A DNA stretch of 64,000 nt from Gymnopus androsaceus JB14. Lineage: Eukaryota > Basidiomycota > Agaricomycetes > Agaricales > Omphalotaceae. This document shows, in pieces, positions 11,556 to 23,460 of this stretch. Position 1 is the stretch's first letter. Each line of letters starts with the position of its first letter. The notes beneath the pieces are model-generated. The model searched no databases, had not been told where the DNA came from, and saw only the letters and a list, made by a program, of their open reading frames with translations. The stretch covers positions 124,001 to 188,000 of the forward strand of contig ML769493.1 of NCBI GenBank assembly GCA_009733575.1, given 5' to 3'. A program made the position numbers and the translations under genes.

Positions 11556-13720
11556 ATGGTTATGCTTGCTCAAGCAGCCAGAGCCCTTATTCATCTACCA
11601 AATCTACTTCTTTCTCAAGTTCTTGCTCTAGTCTATCTTAGCATGCATGTCAAAAAGAAGATTTTGCTGCTCTATCCCTCAATACATCCTCCAGCAGCAA
11701 CTCCACCCAATCTCCCTCTTGAAACATGCACATTTTTAGTGAGAAGTTGTTCATTAACAGAAAGAGATGTTGAGGCTTGCTGGGATACTGTGCAGGATTT
11801 GGTATGGCAGGAAGATGAGATTATAGGGCAGGTTAAGAATGGATCAGCAATTGATTCAACCTTCTTTGCACACGGAGGTGTTCTTTATTGTGAGTTTCTT
11901 TTCATCTGCCAGAGAATTGATTCTGACATCCTTTAGCATCACCCATTAGCCTATGGCCACCCACCAATGTCTGTATCAATCCAGAATGTGACTACATTCA
12001 ACAATCAAAGCCGTTGAAACTTCAAGGTGCACATGAAGTCTAAGCCATTCTCTTTACCTGCAATAAAGGGCGTATCCCGGTTACAGCTCATCATATTACT
12101 TGTGATGGTATGTGAACATCTACCTAGGCCAGACTGTATTGATTCCAAGGTGCACTCAGGGTGTAAACACATTTATCATGTGAACTACTATATTGACCAT
12201 GATCCATTCACTCAAGAGAGCCAGAGATTCTATTATTCAAACCAAAAAGTCCCGGATATTATACAGGTCACAAGGCATTTTTTGGTATATTGGCTTGAAG
12301 TTGGAGGAATAGCATGGCAATATCATGGTATGTTGCGATTCACATGGATCAAACTAAATATTGAATAATTGACTTCAGGACATCTGCCATGAACTGCATT
12401 GGTATCTATCAACATGATTTTCCAGACCCTCTTCATCTACCTCTCGGCTGGTCCATTAAGGAGGCCACGCTAGAGCCAACACATGTTTATGACTCCTTCA
12501 AGACCGTTTTGCTTCTTGAATATCACATTTTGACCAAGTCACAACTTATCGTACCTCATTCCCATAAACGTGCTCATTGAAACAATGCTCCAACTTGGGA
12601 AAAACTACTCCAATCCCATTGCTTTGATGAAGCAATGAAGAAAATGAATGAAAGTATTTGCTATGCTGGACAACCAGAGATCAACCATAAGTGTGCTAGA
12701 TGTGTCCATACTCTCTCCAAGGGTGGAATCAGTAAGACTTTTTTGTAATTCGTCCTCATTACAAGCTAACATGCTTGATGATTATATAGATAAGGAGATC
12801 TCTGTAGTTGTCTGTGATGGAGTTACTGTAGGCCAATTTGGCTGTGGTGCCTCTTGCTGCACAAACTCACCCACATCTGTTTGAGACATATTCTGTCAGG
12901 AGCATGCCTACTTGAAGGAAATTTGTTGGATTGTTGGATGTGATGAAAAGGTAGCACCAGGCTTGAAGACCTGAACAGATCCTTGTCATTGTGAGGCGGA
13001 GGAAACATATTACACAGCTGGAATGGCTGCCTTTCAACTGAAGCTGAGGTATGAACATTCTCGACAAGAAGAGGAGACTGAAGACATGGCATGGGGAAGG
13101 GGAAGAGTTGGACATTGGTAGTGATGCAGTATATAAGGTTTTGGTAATGGAGAAAGATGCAGAGAAGGAAGGACCTACCAAGGTGGTACATGGTCAGTTT
13201 GGATGTAGATGGATGCACAATGAGCAGCTTATCATTGCACCTTGCAGAATGATTTTGGCTCATGAAACATTCACATTTTCTGAAGTGTTTTCACCTGTAG
13301 CGGTATGTGTATGTTTTACTTTAATCTTTTTCAATTCTAATGATCCTTCTAGAAATTTGTGTATGAAACTTTCAGCAGTGATTTCAATGGCCCACAAAAA
13401 TGACATACTCCAAACTTCTTCATCTTTGACACCAACTGTATAGTCTCCAAATATGTTGGAAAGTCAGGCTCAGCTCCTCCTCCTCACATCAAACAATTCT
13501 TTGCAAACATTGGCCTCCTTGTGGATGTTTTCCACTTCAACTGTAAACACAAGGAGACTGATGAGTACTGCAATCAGTACTGCAATCCCTGGGCATTTAA
13601 ACATCTGTTATACTTGGACGAGAATGGCCAAGAGCAATGGTATTTTAATACCTCGATTGCTGAGCAGACCAATGCCTGGTTTGGCTGCTTCCACCCAATC
13701 TGCAGTGAAATGAGTAGTAC
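11556..13720 (+). pseudogene. KDZ-transposon-associated CxC5/CxC6 cysteine-cluster protein, decayed
   Basis: Pieces in changing frames match the cysteine-cluster proteins found next to KDZ (Kyakuja-Dileera-Zisupton) transposases in mushrooms. At about 11970-12330 there is a CxC5-like zinc region (CINPEC, CNKG, HHITC, then YHVNYYI and VPDIIQV). At 12389-12580 is the linker ending VPHSHKR, and at about 12800-13050 a CxC6-like VCDGVTVGQFGCG. A later stretch (13190-13270) reads RWMHNEQLIIAPCRMILA. At 13480-13710 is a conserved block with FHFNCKHKETDEYC, YLDENGQEQWYFNTS and EQTNAWFG. Many frameshifts and stops separate the pieces. The transposase itself is not seen in the window. Assignment rests on family knowledge of these motifs. 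Confidence 0.65.
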
Positions 13721-14224
13721 CTTTTACAAATTTTTTCTTAATCAAATGATTATTCTTCATAACTAACAGAAGAAGGAGCAGCTTGAATGTGAAGGGATGG
13801 TCCCAACGTACTGGTACTAGAGGTGTCAAGTACAATTTAATCATAATATTAACTGAACTATATACATGATCTATACAACAGATGATACAGTATGATAATG
13901 AGAATAAGTACAAAATAGGTAATGTAACATATGATAAAACAAAATAGGTAATGCAACAGGTGATAAAACAAGCTAATAATTTAATTACTAAAGGACAGTT
14001 CATCTTCCTCCTGCTCCTCAACCTTAACCACTCAATGCTTCCCTTTGTTCTTCATTGAATAATATCCTTGGTTCTCTTTCTCTGAATCCTCAAGTTTGTC
14101 TTGTGAATCATCATAGATTACTTCACGCTGTTCCCTCTGCTTCTGCTTCCTTGAGGCTTGTAGCTCCCTTTGACATGCAGGTACCTCCACCATCAACTTG
14201 GACCAGCATCCTTCATTGCTATAG
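13721..14224. other. non-coding spacer
   Basis: No gene. A direct repeat of about 28 bp (AAAATAGGTAATGNAACA...GATAAAACA) occurs twice at 13911-13970. Confidence 0.5.
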
Positions 14225-14697
14225 TGTTACAACCCGGCCCATTATTTTACTTATTTCTTACTATACTGTACTTACTACTACTACTAACACGTGGATAATC
14301 CACAAAACCCCTGTATAACACATTAAAACGCCAGTACAACATGTCAAAACACTATTACGACACATTGATGCCATAAATACCAGTGCTGTTTAGCCGTAAC
14401 TAAGGTTAATGGAACATTCCCAAATGACTGTAACTATGTACCATAACCACTTCCATATTTAGAAACTGGAACTGCTATAAAAGCAGCCAGAACTGGGCTC
14501 TTCGGACCCCAGTTCTACTATTTTTGCTTACCTACCGTCTCATTACAAGTCTCGTCTTTCTTGTTATTTCTTGTTTACTTACACGTAGAGCATCTTCGAC
14601 ACTTTGTAACTACACTTTGACATTGATCAATATATCTAATTGATTTTAAGTCCGATCTTGATCGCATCCCATAATCAACATGCCTATTATTGTAACA
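14225..14697 (+). mobile_element. solo LTR, probably Ty3/gypsy type
   Basis: 473 bp bounded by the inverted termini TGTTACA (14225-14231) and TGTAACA (14691-14697), beginning TGTTACAACCCGGCCC. A TATA motif (TATAAAAG, near 14476) and a pyrimidine-rich downstream part are present. No gag or pol follows on either side and I see no clean target duplication, so it is a solo or broken LTR. Confidence 0.6.
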
Positions 14698-15412
14698 CTA
14701 ATCTAACTCAGTTTATACCATTAGATTTGGACATTGTCTCAACGACTCCTTTGCTTGCAAATACTATCGACGTTGCTCTCGAGCAACCTACAGAAGACTC
14801 ATTGTCTTCAGCATGGCTAGTAGACGACTAACCATCTTGTCGTTAACCATTAATGTACCATACAATTATGGCAACACGTAATTGACATACTCAATGTCAC
14901 TAATCTACACCAATCTGGCCTCAGTGAATAAGGCCCACTGAAAACGTTGTCCTGACATTCCTTTTTTGTCCATATTAATAACTTTTGACTGTCCATAACA
15001 TCCCAGCTATGCATACAGGCAATATGCACTTGTTCCTACATCTATTAAGAATTACCACTGGTAATTCCTCCTGTTTATATCGACAGCGTACATAAGCGCA
15101 TATAAGCTGTCCTATAGCGTTCAATGCCTTGCCACATGATTGAAACCCAACAATAACTTCTGTTGGCACTATCAATATCCTTTGTGGCCGCATATAGGTG
15201 CATACATCCACTATTATCGTATCAATTACTCTAACAACAGCTTTCTATTCAATTCCTGAGCTCTAAATAAGCTCCGCAACATTACCATTTAGGGTCTGCA
15301 CACAGCGGTACACCCTCAACATTGTCTATTGATCTAACAGACAATCCAATACATTTATTCCAATTACTATAAGTACTACTTATAGTATCTAGTATACTAA
15401 ACTAGCATGGTT
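14698..15412. other. non-coding, possible gag remnant
   Basis: A short open stretch (about 14720-14830) directly behind the LTR might be the start of a gag gene, but nothing identifies it. The rest shows no gene. Confidence 0.35.
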
Positions 15413-17391
15413 CTAACATATGGCCAGCTTTGGCCAACCTATTTTGAAGTTCCTGAGAAGCATCTTCATATTGTTGAAATGATTGTAAAAGGTGCTGTCT
15501 CTGAAAACGACACCCTTGAACTTTTCCATGAAGAGGCCTTTCACATTGAGAAACTTGGATTTGGGGTCAAGCAATGCTTGGAACACAGGAGTGATGTCAC
15601 AGAAGTAAAAGTCTTTTGGCCATGTCTTTTGCTTTAGTGGAGGTGGTGATAATGGCTCCTGCTTAACATGGACTTGGCTGGAAGGAGGTGGTGATGCAGG
15701 CCCTGTTTTCACAAGAACCACAGCCTCATCATCACTAGAAATGATATTGGTAACAGGTGTTGGTGCAGATCCTCCTCATCACTGGATGTGATAGTGATGA
15801 CTGTGACTGTTCAAGATGAGGATGGAACTGAACAGCTTTGGCGACATTGCTTTGTTAAGGATGGCATGTGCAAAGATTTCTGAATTGTGGTGGCAGAGGA
15901 GGTGGATAGAGAAGAAGATGGAACAGAGCTGCTTTGTCAATGCTTTTCTGCAGAATGGGAGGAAAGTTTGGTCAACTGACTACAAGAGATGATGGACGTG
16001 GAAGAGGGCAGACTTGTAGAATGAGACAAAGGTTTGGTTGACTGATAACAAGAGGTGACGGATGTGGAAGAGGGCACAGTTGTGGAATAGTTAGTGGAGG
16101 GAGGTTTGGTTGACTGACTATGAGTAACTTCACAAGAGTGCGCAGTTGTGGAATGGTTAGTGGAGGGAGGTTTGGTTGATCAACTACAAGTAACTTCACA
16201 AGAGTCCTGGTAGGCTTTAAACTTGTGTCAACAATTGCCAAGAGATGCTGGCTGCATTAGCAGATCTGATGATTGTTTTGCCAATGCAAGAATATCATCA
16301 AATTCCTCAAGATCTGTTAGCTCAGTCAAAGCTTTGAGGAATATAACTGGTGCTCCATCAAGCTTCAGACCATCCTCCAATAGTAGAACAGAATCAACCT
16401 TGGTCAAAACCCAGCATTGCATCCTGTATTGGTAGTGCTGGAGAAGTGTGCTAGTTATTCTGACCTTGGCTAGAATTTCACCAGTCATCTGCAGCCAATT
16501 TGCAATAACCCTACCCTGCAATATGAAAGGTGTTGGCCTCGCCACAGACACATATCTATAAATTGCCACCTTGGTAGATGCAAGTTTGGCAATAGACTCA
16601 ACTTCCACCCGCTCAGCCCCTTGCACAGCACAAGCAGCTTCAACATTGCTGCTGTCATTACTGGCAACCTGCGTGAAGTACTGAGCATTATGACTTGGAG
16701 GTGAACGTGCTTTGGAAGTTGAGAGAGGTTTAGAAGTGGAAGAACGAGAGTTTGAGGGAGGTTTGGAACTGTTCAATAAACTAGACAAGGCAGGCCAAGA
16801 TGACAGGATTGCAGAGACGGGTGGCTTATGACCTGATACACCAGCAAATCCACCAGATGACGAACAATGGGTTTTGCACATACAATTGATGCAGTGTTTG
16901 TTCCTAGATTTCTTGCACAAAACCAAAGAGCAAACTGTCTATGTCTGAATGAGACAAGCAGGCTGAGATGAAAGTGGAGGAGGGCCATAGTCATGATGAT
17001 GAGTTGAGTGAATGACATGAGGAGGTTGGGATGAAGATAGAGGAGCACCATAAGATGCAGATCGAGAGGTTGATTGGATAGTGGATGATGATTGAACAGA
17101 CAAGGAAGCTAAAGCTCTGGCAGTGGAGAAGGTAGGAAGTTGGATGTTTGGTATTGCGTATACTGGAGCAGAGGTCAAAGTGGTGGCAATAGAAGAAGCT
17201 ACAGGATGCTGGACAGAAACTGCTAAGAGCAATTCCTCCAATCCCGGAGCATACAATGCATAGCAATCATTGTAAAATTCAGAAGTGATTTTGAGTTCCT
17301 CAATGGTAATGTCAGTTAGTCCTGAATCACTGAATGTAGGGGATGGAGGTGGAGGTGGATCATTAGGTGGAAAAGAGCTGCTTGCTTGCAT
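15413..17391 (-). pseudogene. repeat-associated hypothetical protein with CCHC-like cysteine cluster, broken
   Basis: From ATG 17391 an N-terminal Ser/Pro-rich region runs to a TAG at about 16939-16941 and the same frame continues open to 16228, so a single in-frame stop splits it. Just after the stop lies a Cys-rich motif (CKKSRNKHC, CMCKTHC, GG, H), followed by a 160-residue segment with YRYVSVARP and a Leu/Asp-rich end. Downstream (16241-15972) is an internally repeated Pro-rich stretch containing QPNLPPLTIPQL two to three times, then a C-terminal block (15721-15413) with KDFYFCDI and FYNHFNN. The pattern resembles multi-copy mushroom genes of unknown function that travel with repeats. Function unknown. 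Confidence 0.5.
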
Positions 17392-18965
17392 ATCAGCCTT
17401 GTAACAAGCTTTAGCAGCAGCAGCCTTATTGGTGTGAATCCAGCAGAACTAGTTACAAACAAAGCACTGATACGCCAATTTTTCAGCTAAGGCTAGAACT
17501 GCGCAGAACTAATAATCCTAAGTTCTGTTTGTAACAAAACATGGTCAATAAGAGAACTATAGTGAGCCCAAGCTGATAGTTAAAATCTACTGAGGACCTA
17601 TTATACCTGAGAGGTTGCAGAGTAACAGTATGCGTAATGGTACCATACTTAACTTTGTGAATGCGCCTCAATCAAAGTCCTATGTGTGGTATGGTGTAGT
17701 GAGGCAAGCTTGTTGGATAACAAGTTGCTGACCGAGGCAGATAAACGAGCCCACATACCAGCTATACTAGGCTAGGCCATCAAAGGATATACCCAAGGGG
17801 TTGAAGTCTTAACCAAGGCATTGCTTCCGCAATCAGCTCACCAAGGAGTCTTCATGACACTCAATTTTATTAAACAAAGCAAGGTGAACCGAGATGGGGA
17901 AGTACCTTAATGGGTGCCCTCAAAAGTTGACACTCATTGGAAAGCACCTAGGCAGATCATCATGGCAAGCCAATGCAGCCACATGACCAACTTGCTGTAG
18001 CTACTTTGAGAGCATGGAAGGACCAAGGAGAATTTCTATCCAAGCCTTAGCGTTTTACTGAGATCCATATGCTACCATGCATCTAGACTCGAGACCGCAT
18101 GGAACTAGGAATAATAACTAGTCTCCCATTGGCAAGGAAAAACATAGAAATACTTCCAGGGGATGTTCTGCTAAAGAAACTGGCAAGCCTTGTAAAAAAG
18201 GCAAATGACTTGGGTCAATTCGGACCAAAATCCCAAAAGTCGGCCCAATCGAGGAAGACAAACAAACGAGGCAGAGAAATATTGAGGCAAAAACCATAGT
18301 ACACATGCATATATGGACATTATTTTATCTTTTTCTATTTACTTATTCTGTTTCATCCTATCTTGCTCAGTTTCTCTCATTTTCCTATTTTATTATATCT
18401 TGCTCAGTATATAAGGGTAGCTATTCTATCTCGGAATGACAAGTTAGACTTGATACTTGAAACGCAGTTCTATCTTAGGACCTGTAGTGATTTGTACATG
18501 CTCAGACATGTCTGCATTGTCCTCTACAACCTTTGAAATGGGTGGCCTTCTTGTAACCTCAATAATACTGAGGCAATTCATTCTACTTCCCAGCTATTAA
18601 GTCGAGCATTCCTGGTTTGCATCTTGGAGAGAGGTCACATCAGTCTTAGGACTGCAGGTGGAGCCTAATGTGCCCATCTCGATGAGCCTGTTGTTGATTA
18701 GGAAAGTCTTGGACCCAAGTGTTGGCTTGGTGTAGTTTTAGGGAGGAAGCTTCTCAGAGTGTTACCTAGCTTACCAACAGATTCTACTGTTATGACTCAA
18801 CTTGAATCTCCTCCAAACCTAATAACACGTTAGTAATAAAAATAGGAAACTTAAGACAAGCCTTGGACCGTTAATAACCGCTAGGCAAGAAATATATACT
18901 CAAACAACTAGGCTCAAGTAGAATTGTTAGTAACAGAATTAATTAATATGGAACTCACAGAATAT
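17392..18965. other. non-coding region without recognised gene
   Basis: No protein-coding signal. Small inverted pair GTTACAAAC/GTTTGTAAC around 17453-17536. A TATATAAGGG motif near 18410 within pyrimidine-rich sequence may be part of an old LTR. Confidence 0.4.
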
Positions 18966-19266
18966 ATTGTTTGGAGATATCTCAACAAACAATGATAAGT
19001 ACTACCTTTGGAGATGGCTCAACAATAGGCAGCAAAGGTTTTAATTACTATTTGGAGATAGCTCAACAAATAATAATAAGTATTACCTTTGGAGATGGCT
19101 CAACAATAGGTAATAAGGCTTGTAACTAATACTCAGAGATGTCTCAACAAGTAATAGTAAGTATTCACAAGGAGATAGCTCAACAGGTGAATAAATATAT
19201 AGATCAGAGATAGCTCAACAATCTATATAGGGTGGAAGTGTATCTGGAGATAGCTCAACAGAATAC
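18966..19266. repeat. array of eight hairpins: constant loop, different stems
   Basis: Eight copies of a core GGAGATRGCTCAACA (variants begin CAGAGAT, or have GATATC or GATGTC) occur in 300 bp. Most are flanked by their own, different complementary arms. Examples: ATTGTTT/AAACAAT (18966-18972/18987-18993); ATTACTATTT/AAATAATAAT (19044-19053/19068-19077, one mismatch); TATTACCT/AGGTAATA (19081-19088/19108-19115); ACTAATACT/AGTAATAGT (19125-19133/19150-19158, one mismatch); TATTCAC/GTGAATA (19162-19168/19187-19193); TATATAGAT/ATCTATATA (19196-19204/19221-19229). GAG and CTC inside the core can pair as well. Stems differ in sequence but keep complementarity. No coding capacity. Confidence 0.85.
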
Positions 19267-19744
19267 GCCAAAAGTGGTCTTGAAGCACACACAAGGGGTG
19301 TTTAGTACAAAGGGTGGTTTGGATTCAAAAAAAAAATAATACATCTACTGTACATGGTGAATCTTGGCTACTTATATACTAAAAAAAAAGCTGCAGAATG
19401 CGCAGTATCACTGCGGAACTGTGCATCAACTGCGGAAATTGAATAGGTATATATAATAAATGTATAGAGGCTGTGGAATCCGCAGTAAGTATGGGAATTT
19501 GTGCTTATATGCACTGTAAATGCACAGTAAGTGTGAGAATTTATGCATATATGTGCAGTAAGTGTGTGTGTGGAAGTGTGAAATATAGACTAAGGATAGT
19601 GAGGGAATGTATGTACTAATACTGTATATCAGTGTTACAATCTTATGTGAGAAAATAGTGATTACATGCGGTTTAATACTAGTAAAACAGTGAGTTTATG
19701 GTAAGTAATGTTAATAAAGTAACAGAGTGAATAATACAGGTCAT
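19267..19744. other. non-coding, short inverted motifs
   Basis: Contains A-runs (19328-19336, 19381-19389) and several CAGTAAGTGTG / GCACTGTAAATGCACAG repeats with local dyad symmetry (19495-19570). No gene. Confidence 0.45.
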
Positions 19745-22700
19745 AGCAGATGCCTTTGACCTGAGTGAATCCCTGAGCTATGAGACAAGCCTTGTAGCAT
19801 TCAATTCTGCCTGAAGCATTCTTCTTGATGCAGAAAACTCATTTTGTGCCCACAATGTTTGTGTGCTCAGGAGTGTCAACGACATTGAATACATGAAATT
19901 TTTGCATGTATTCAAGTTCTCCTTCAATGGCTTTTGCCCACTTGGGCCCGTTGGAACATTGTTGAGCTTTGGTAACAGTTCTGGGCTCAAGTCCTTTGGT
20001 TTCAGACATGTCAGCCAGGAAGGCTTGTTCTTCAGTCATTCCTTTGGGGATGAGGGAAAAAACGGTTTCATTTGGAAGAGTTATTCCATGAGGGACAGTA
20101 TGGCCAGTTCCAGTAGTTCCAGTGCCATCAAGCAGGCATTGAACATACTGTGATGGTTTGCAAACATGTGGAACTCAGACCAATTTGAGGCTTGGATCAC
20201 CGGGAAATTGCGGAGAATGTAGGGAATTGGTAATTGGTGTGGTTGTTGGGATGTTGGGATTGTTTTGTAACTCTGATCCCTCCCCCTCAATCTCAACATC
20301 ACCATCTGTATCCTCTTCTTCTATAAATCCATGTATGCTCCCTCTTCCTTTCAAAAAATAACCAAACACTCAATGGTTACTGTCCTTGTATCTTTCCAGT
20401 AGATATGGTGACCTTTGCTAACCTTGAAACTCTCCAAACCATCATTATAACCAACCCAACATCTAATCCAAGTGCAAGCGAGCAGTTTCAACTTGCTCTT
20501 TTTCTGAACAAACACCTCGGAATCCCAGTCTGGCACATTGGCAATGTTTGGCTTCTGGCCAAACGCAACTTCAAACAGAGTTTTACCTCCCAGTACTGTA
20601 CTGTTTTGACCAAAATTTCACAGTATGTGGCCTGTGACATGCCCTGTTCAGAATTTTTGGTGTTCACAGATGGAAGTGAGCTGTGACATAGTTGCAAACA
20701 GTTCACTTGCACAGTGTGTAGGGGCTCACTGAACCACTGCGCAAGTGCCCAGTAACTTGTTAACTTAGTTTTGGAGTCATTTCTGGCTTGTTTGCAGGTG
20801 GACTGAGCAAAATAAGAATTTCTCCAGCATTTTTGTACCGTTTTTGAGGAACTTTTTTTTCTGTTTTGCTTTTCATGGTGCTCACAACCCAGAGTGACCG
20901 GTGACAGTCTGCTGTGAACTGTTCATTTTGGGTTGATGTGACCCGTGACTGAACTTTTGGTTGAAACGGTACAGTATACATGTAGAAGTTTGATTCTTCA
21001 GCCAAACAGCGTGGCGTATGCATTCTGCCCAGAGAGAACTTGGCAGGCCGCTGTTGTGCAACATAGCACAAATGTGTTGCAATAGCGTGAGGTTGAGCCG
21101 CTCAGTGACTCCATTCTCCTCTGGTGTGTCGTGTACCATGAGTTGGTGAATGGTTCCTTTGGACTTTAGGTGACTTGTGAGTCTGGAACTCATTGCTTAG
21201 GTATGGTGAGATATGCCCATTCAATGGTGGAGCTCATCAAGACTAACTTTCTCAATGGCAGCGTGCAATTCCCCAATGGCATCCCTAAGCATTCGGTACA
21301 AACTGTTGGTTTTTGGGATTGTTCCAACAATAACACCTATCTGGGTCAGTTATTATGGCCTGACCACCTCCAAAGGTAATGTAGTACCCTGTGTCGTCAT
21401 CCAGTGTTCCAACGGAGATCAATGTATTTGCTATCTCTGGAACATACAACATATTTGGTAGGGGTAGGGAATTTCCTCCGACTAGAGGAATCTCGATGTT
21501 TCCATTCTTTTTTGCCTCGAAGAGGTCTTTATTGGTAGTACGTTCATTTGGGTGCACAAGGAGTGGGAGGGGATTCGAAGATGGAGATATTGGGGGTCAT
21601 GTGCTTGGTGCAGCCAGAGTTGAGGATGTGAGTAAAGTTCTTCTTCCCATTGTCCTCTTTAACATGTTGGGCAGATTCTGTGGATTCGAGAGTTCCTCTT
21701 GCTGTAGCGTAGATGTTACGGTCATGCCAGATGTCCAATTCAGTGTCCCAACTGTACAGTTTGTACATCAAATCTCCGCACATGATAGCACACAACTTAG
21801 TGACTTGCTTCCAGCACTCTCATGAATCATCCTCCTCATTTTCACTTGGGTCCTGAGGTTCGAGAGGTGGCATTTCATCATCTGTGTTGTCAAACAAACC
21901 ATTGAGTGGGTCATACTCGGACATGCTGTCTTCAACATCAACCATGTCAAAGAGGTCTTCAGGTTCAGAATCAGAGGATGCAACAGATCCATTGCCAACA
22001 AAATAGATGAACTCAACTGAATCTTTGGAGTCATTATTCTTGTCTTCAATGTGAGCACTATTTTCTTCTTTCTTCTTCTCACCCTCAACCTTCAAAGTCC
22101 TAGGCTTTTGAGGTGCCTTACATTCATGAGAAATGTGGCCATATACACCACAGTTGTAGCAGCGGGGTCCTTTGTGGGGACTTGAACTACCACCTCTGCC
22201 ACCACAACCACCATGGCCATGGCCATGAGATGATCCACAGCTGGAGCTGCCAGAGCTTCCAGGGGGATGGGTGTGGGTATGCGGCTCTGCCAAAAGCACT
22301 ATGTCCTTTGCATCAGATTTTGTACCTTGGGGAGTTCTTGTCTCGGGATTCTTGTAACAATAGTGCCGTTCAAGCATGTTAATGATATTGTTGGTGGATA
22401 TTTCAGTTCTCGTCCTGTTTGCCATCTCAAGCATGGTCTTTGTATGCAGCCAAAATCACCTTCAAGATGTGGGCTCAGAATTCACTATCAGAGACCTCTC
22501 CACCCGCGTTCTTGATTTTGTCAACCATCTCCTGATCTTCCGCAAGGAAGTCTATGAAATTTACCTTTGGACCACAGGTATGTTGTTCCCAATCAGCTTT
22601 CATGTCGGATATAGTGATTTCCAACTTGACTTGGAGCTGTTCCACTAGCTTCACCCATATGTCTAGTACTCTAGTGGACCCCTTTGTTACCTTATGCATG

Positions 22701-23405
22701 AGATGGTTGTCTAAGCATGCAGTGAGAAGGGAACAGGCCTGGCTCTCAAGTTGGGTGTAGCTGTGGAAGATTGTGAGCTCTGCAATGTAACCTGGAGCTT
22801 CTGGATCTTTGGGAATTGGGATTGGTTGGGGGTATGAAGGAGGTGTTGAATAGGTGGTTGTAACCAGCAGCGGCGATGGCGATATGCCATTGTTCCTTGA
22901 ACGCAAGGAAGTTGGTACCCTTAGGGGCTAATTTGGGTACTTGTGTGAGATGGTCAGTTCACTGAGTGTTGGTCTGCTGGTTACTAGGAGGTTCTGCAGG
23001 AGCAATGAAGGGGCTATTGCTGGTAAGGTAGAGCTCATGCAAGATCCATGCACCTCACATGATGTCCAGCGCACCAGGAAAGCATGCAGAATCAGTGAAA
23101 GAAAAATTAATAACACTTGCTACAGCTTACTTTTAAAAAATCTGCTTCCACAGAGTTCTGGAAAAGAGCCTTCCTAAGAATCCTGCAGTCTCAAATTTTT
23201 TAAATCTCCATTTTTGAGAGCGCTATTAACTTTCTTGTTCCAAAAACCGCATTTCATGTGATGTGCATGGATCTTGCATGAGCTCTACCTTAGCTTTAGC
23301 AGTCACAGTAGCACAGATGCGAGTAGAGATGGGGTCAGACTGGATAGGGGTCTTGGTGTCAAGCAAGAAGACAGGCTCTTCACCAGATTGAGATACAGTG
23401 GACAT
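19745..23405 (-). pseudogene. Ty1/copia gag-pol, decayed, truncated in RT
   Basis: Minus-strand copia element. The gag ATG is at 23405 and gag runs to about 21820 with a CCHC zinc knuckle (CYNCGVYGHISHEC, near 22150). Protease is near 21600 with NSGCTKHMTPN in place of DSG. A shortened GAG-pre-integrase/integrase follows, with the late-integrase block ENGVTERLN at about 21100. The linker with PDWDSEVFV is at about 20530. The first 60 residues of RT (20039-19745) end in QGFTQVKGI. The rest of RT and RNase H are missing. In RT a conserved Trp codon (TGG) is TGA, about 19841. Gag is split by a MITE (23026-23290). Several frameshifts. Not functional. Confidence 0.85.
23026..23290. mobile_element. 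265 bp MITE with TA target duplication inside copia gag
   Basis: Terminal inverted repeats of 38 bp beginning AGGTAGAGCTCATGCAAG at the left and the inverse at the right, with one mismatch. Flanked by TA at 23024-23025 and 23291-23292. The surrounding gag reading can be followed on both sides, so the insertion is younger than the copia element. Confidence 0.8.
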
Positions 23406-23460
23406 TTGTGAGGGATGAGACTAGCGGCAGGTTGCAGCGGGTTCTCAGGGCCCAATAACC

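Noticed and set aside
18780..19330. CRISPR-like array (repeat-spacer impression of GGAGATAGCTCAACA units)
   Set aside because: The genome is eukaryotic, and the spacers are uneven and self-complementary around each core, so hairpins fit better than CRISPR.
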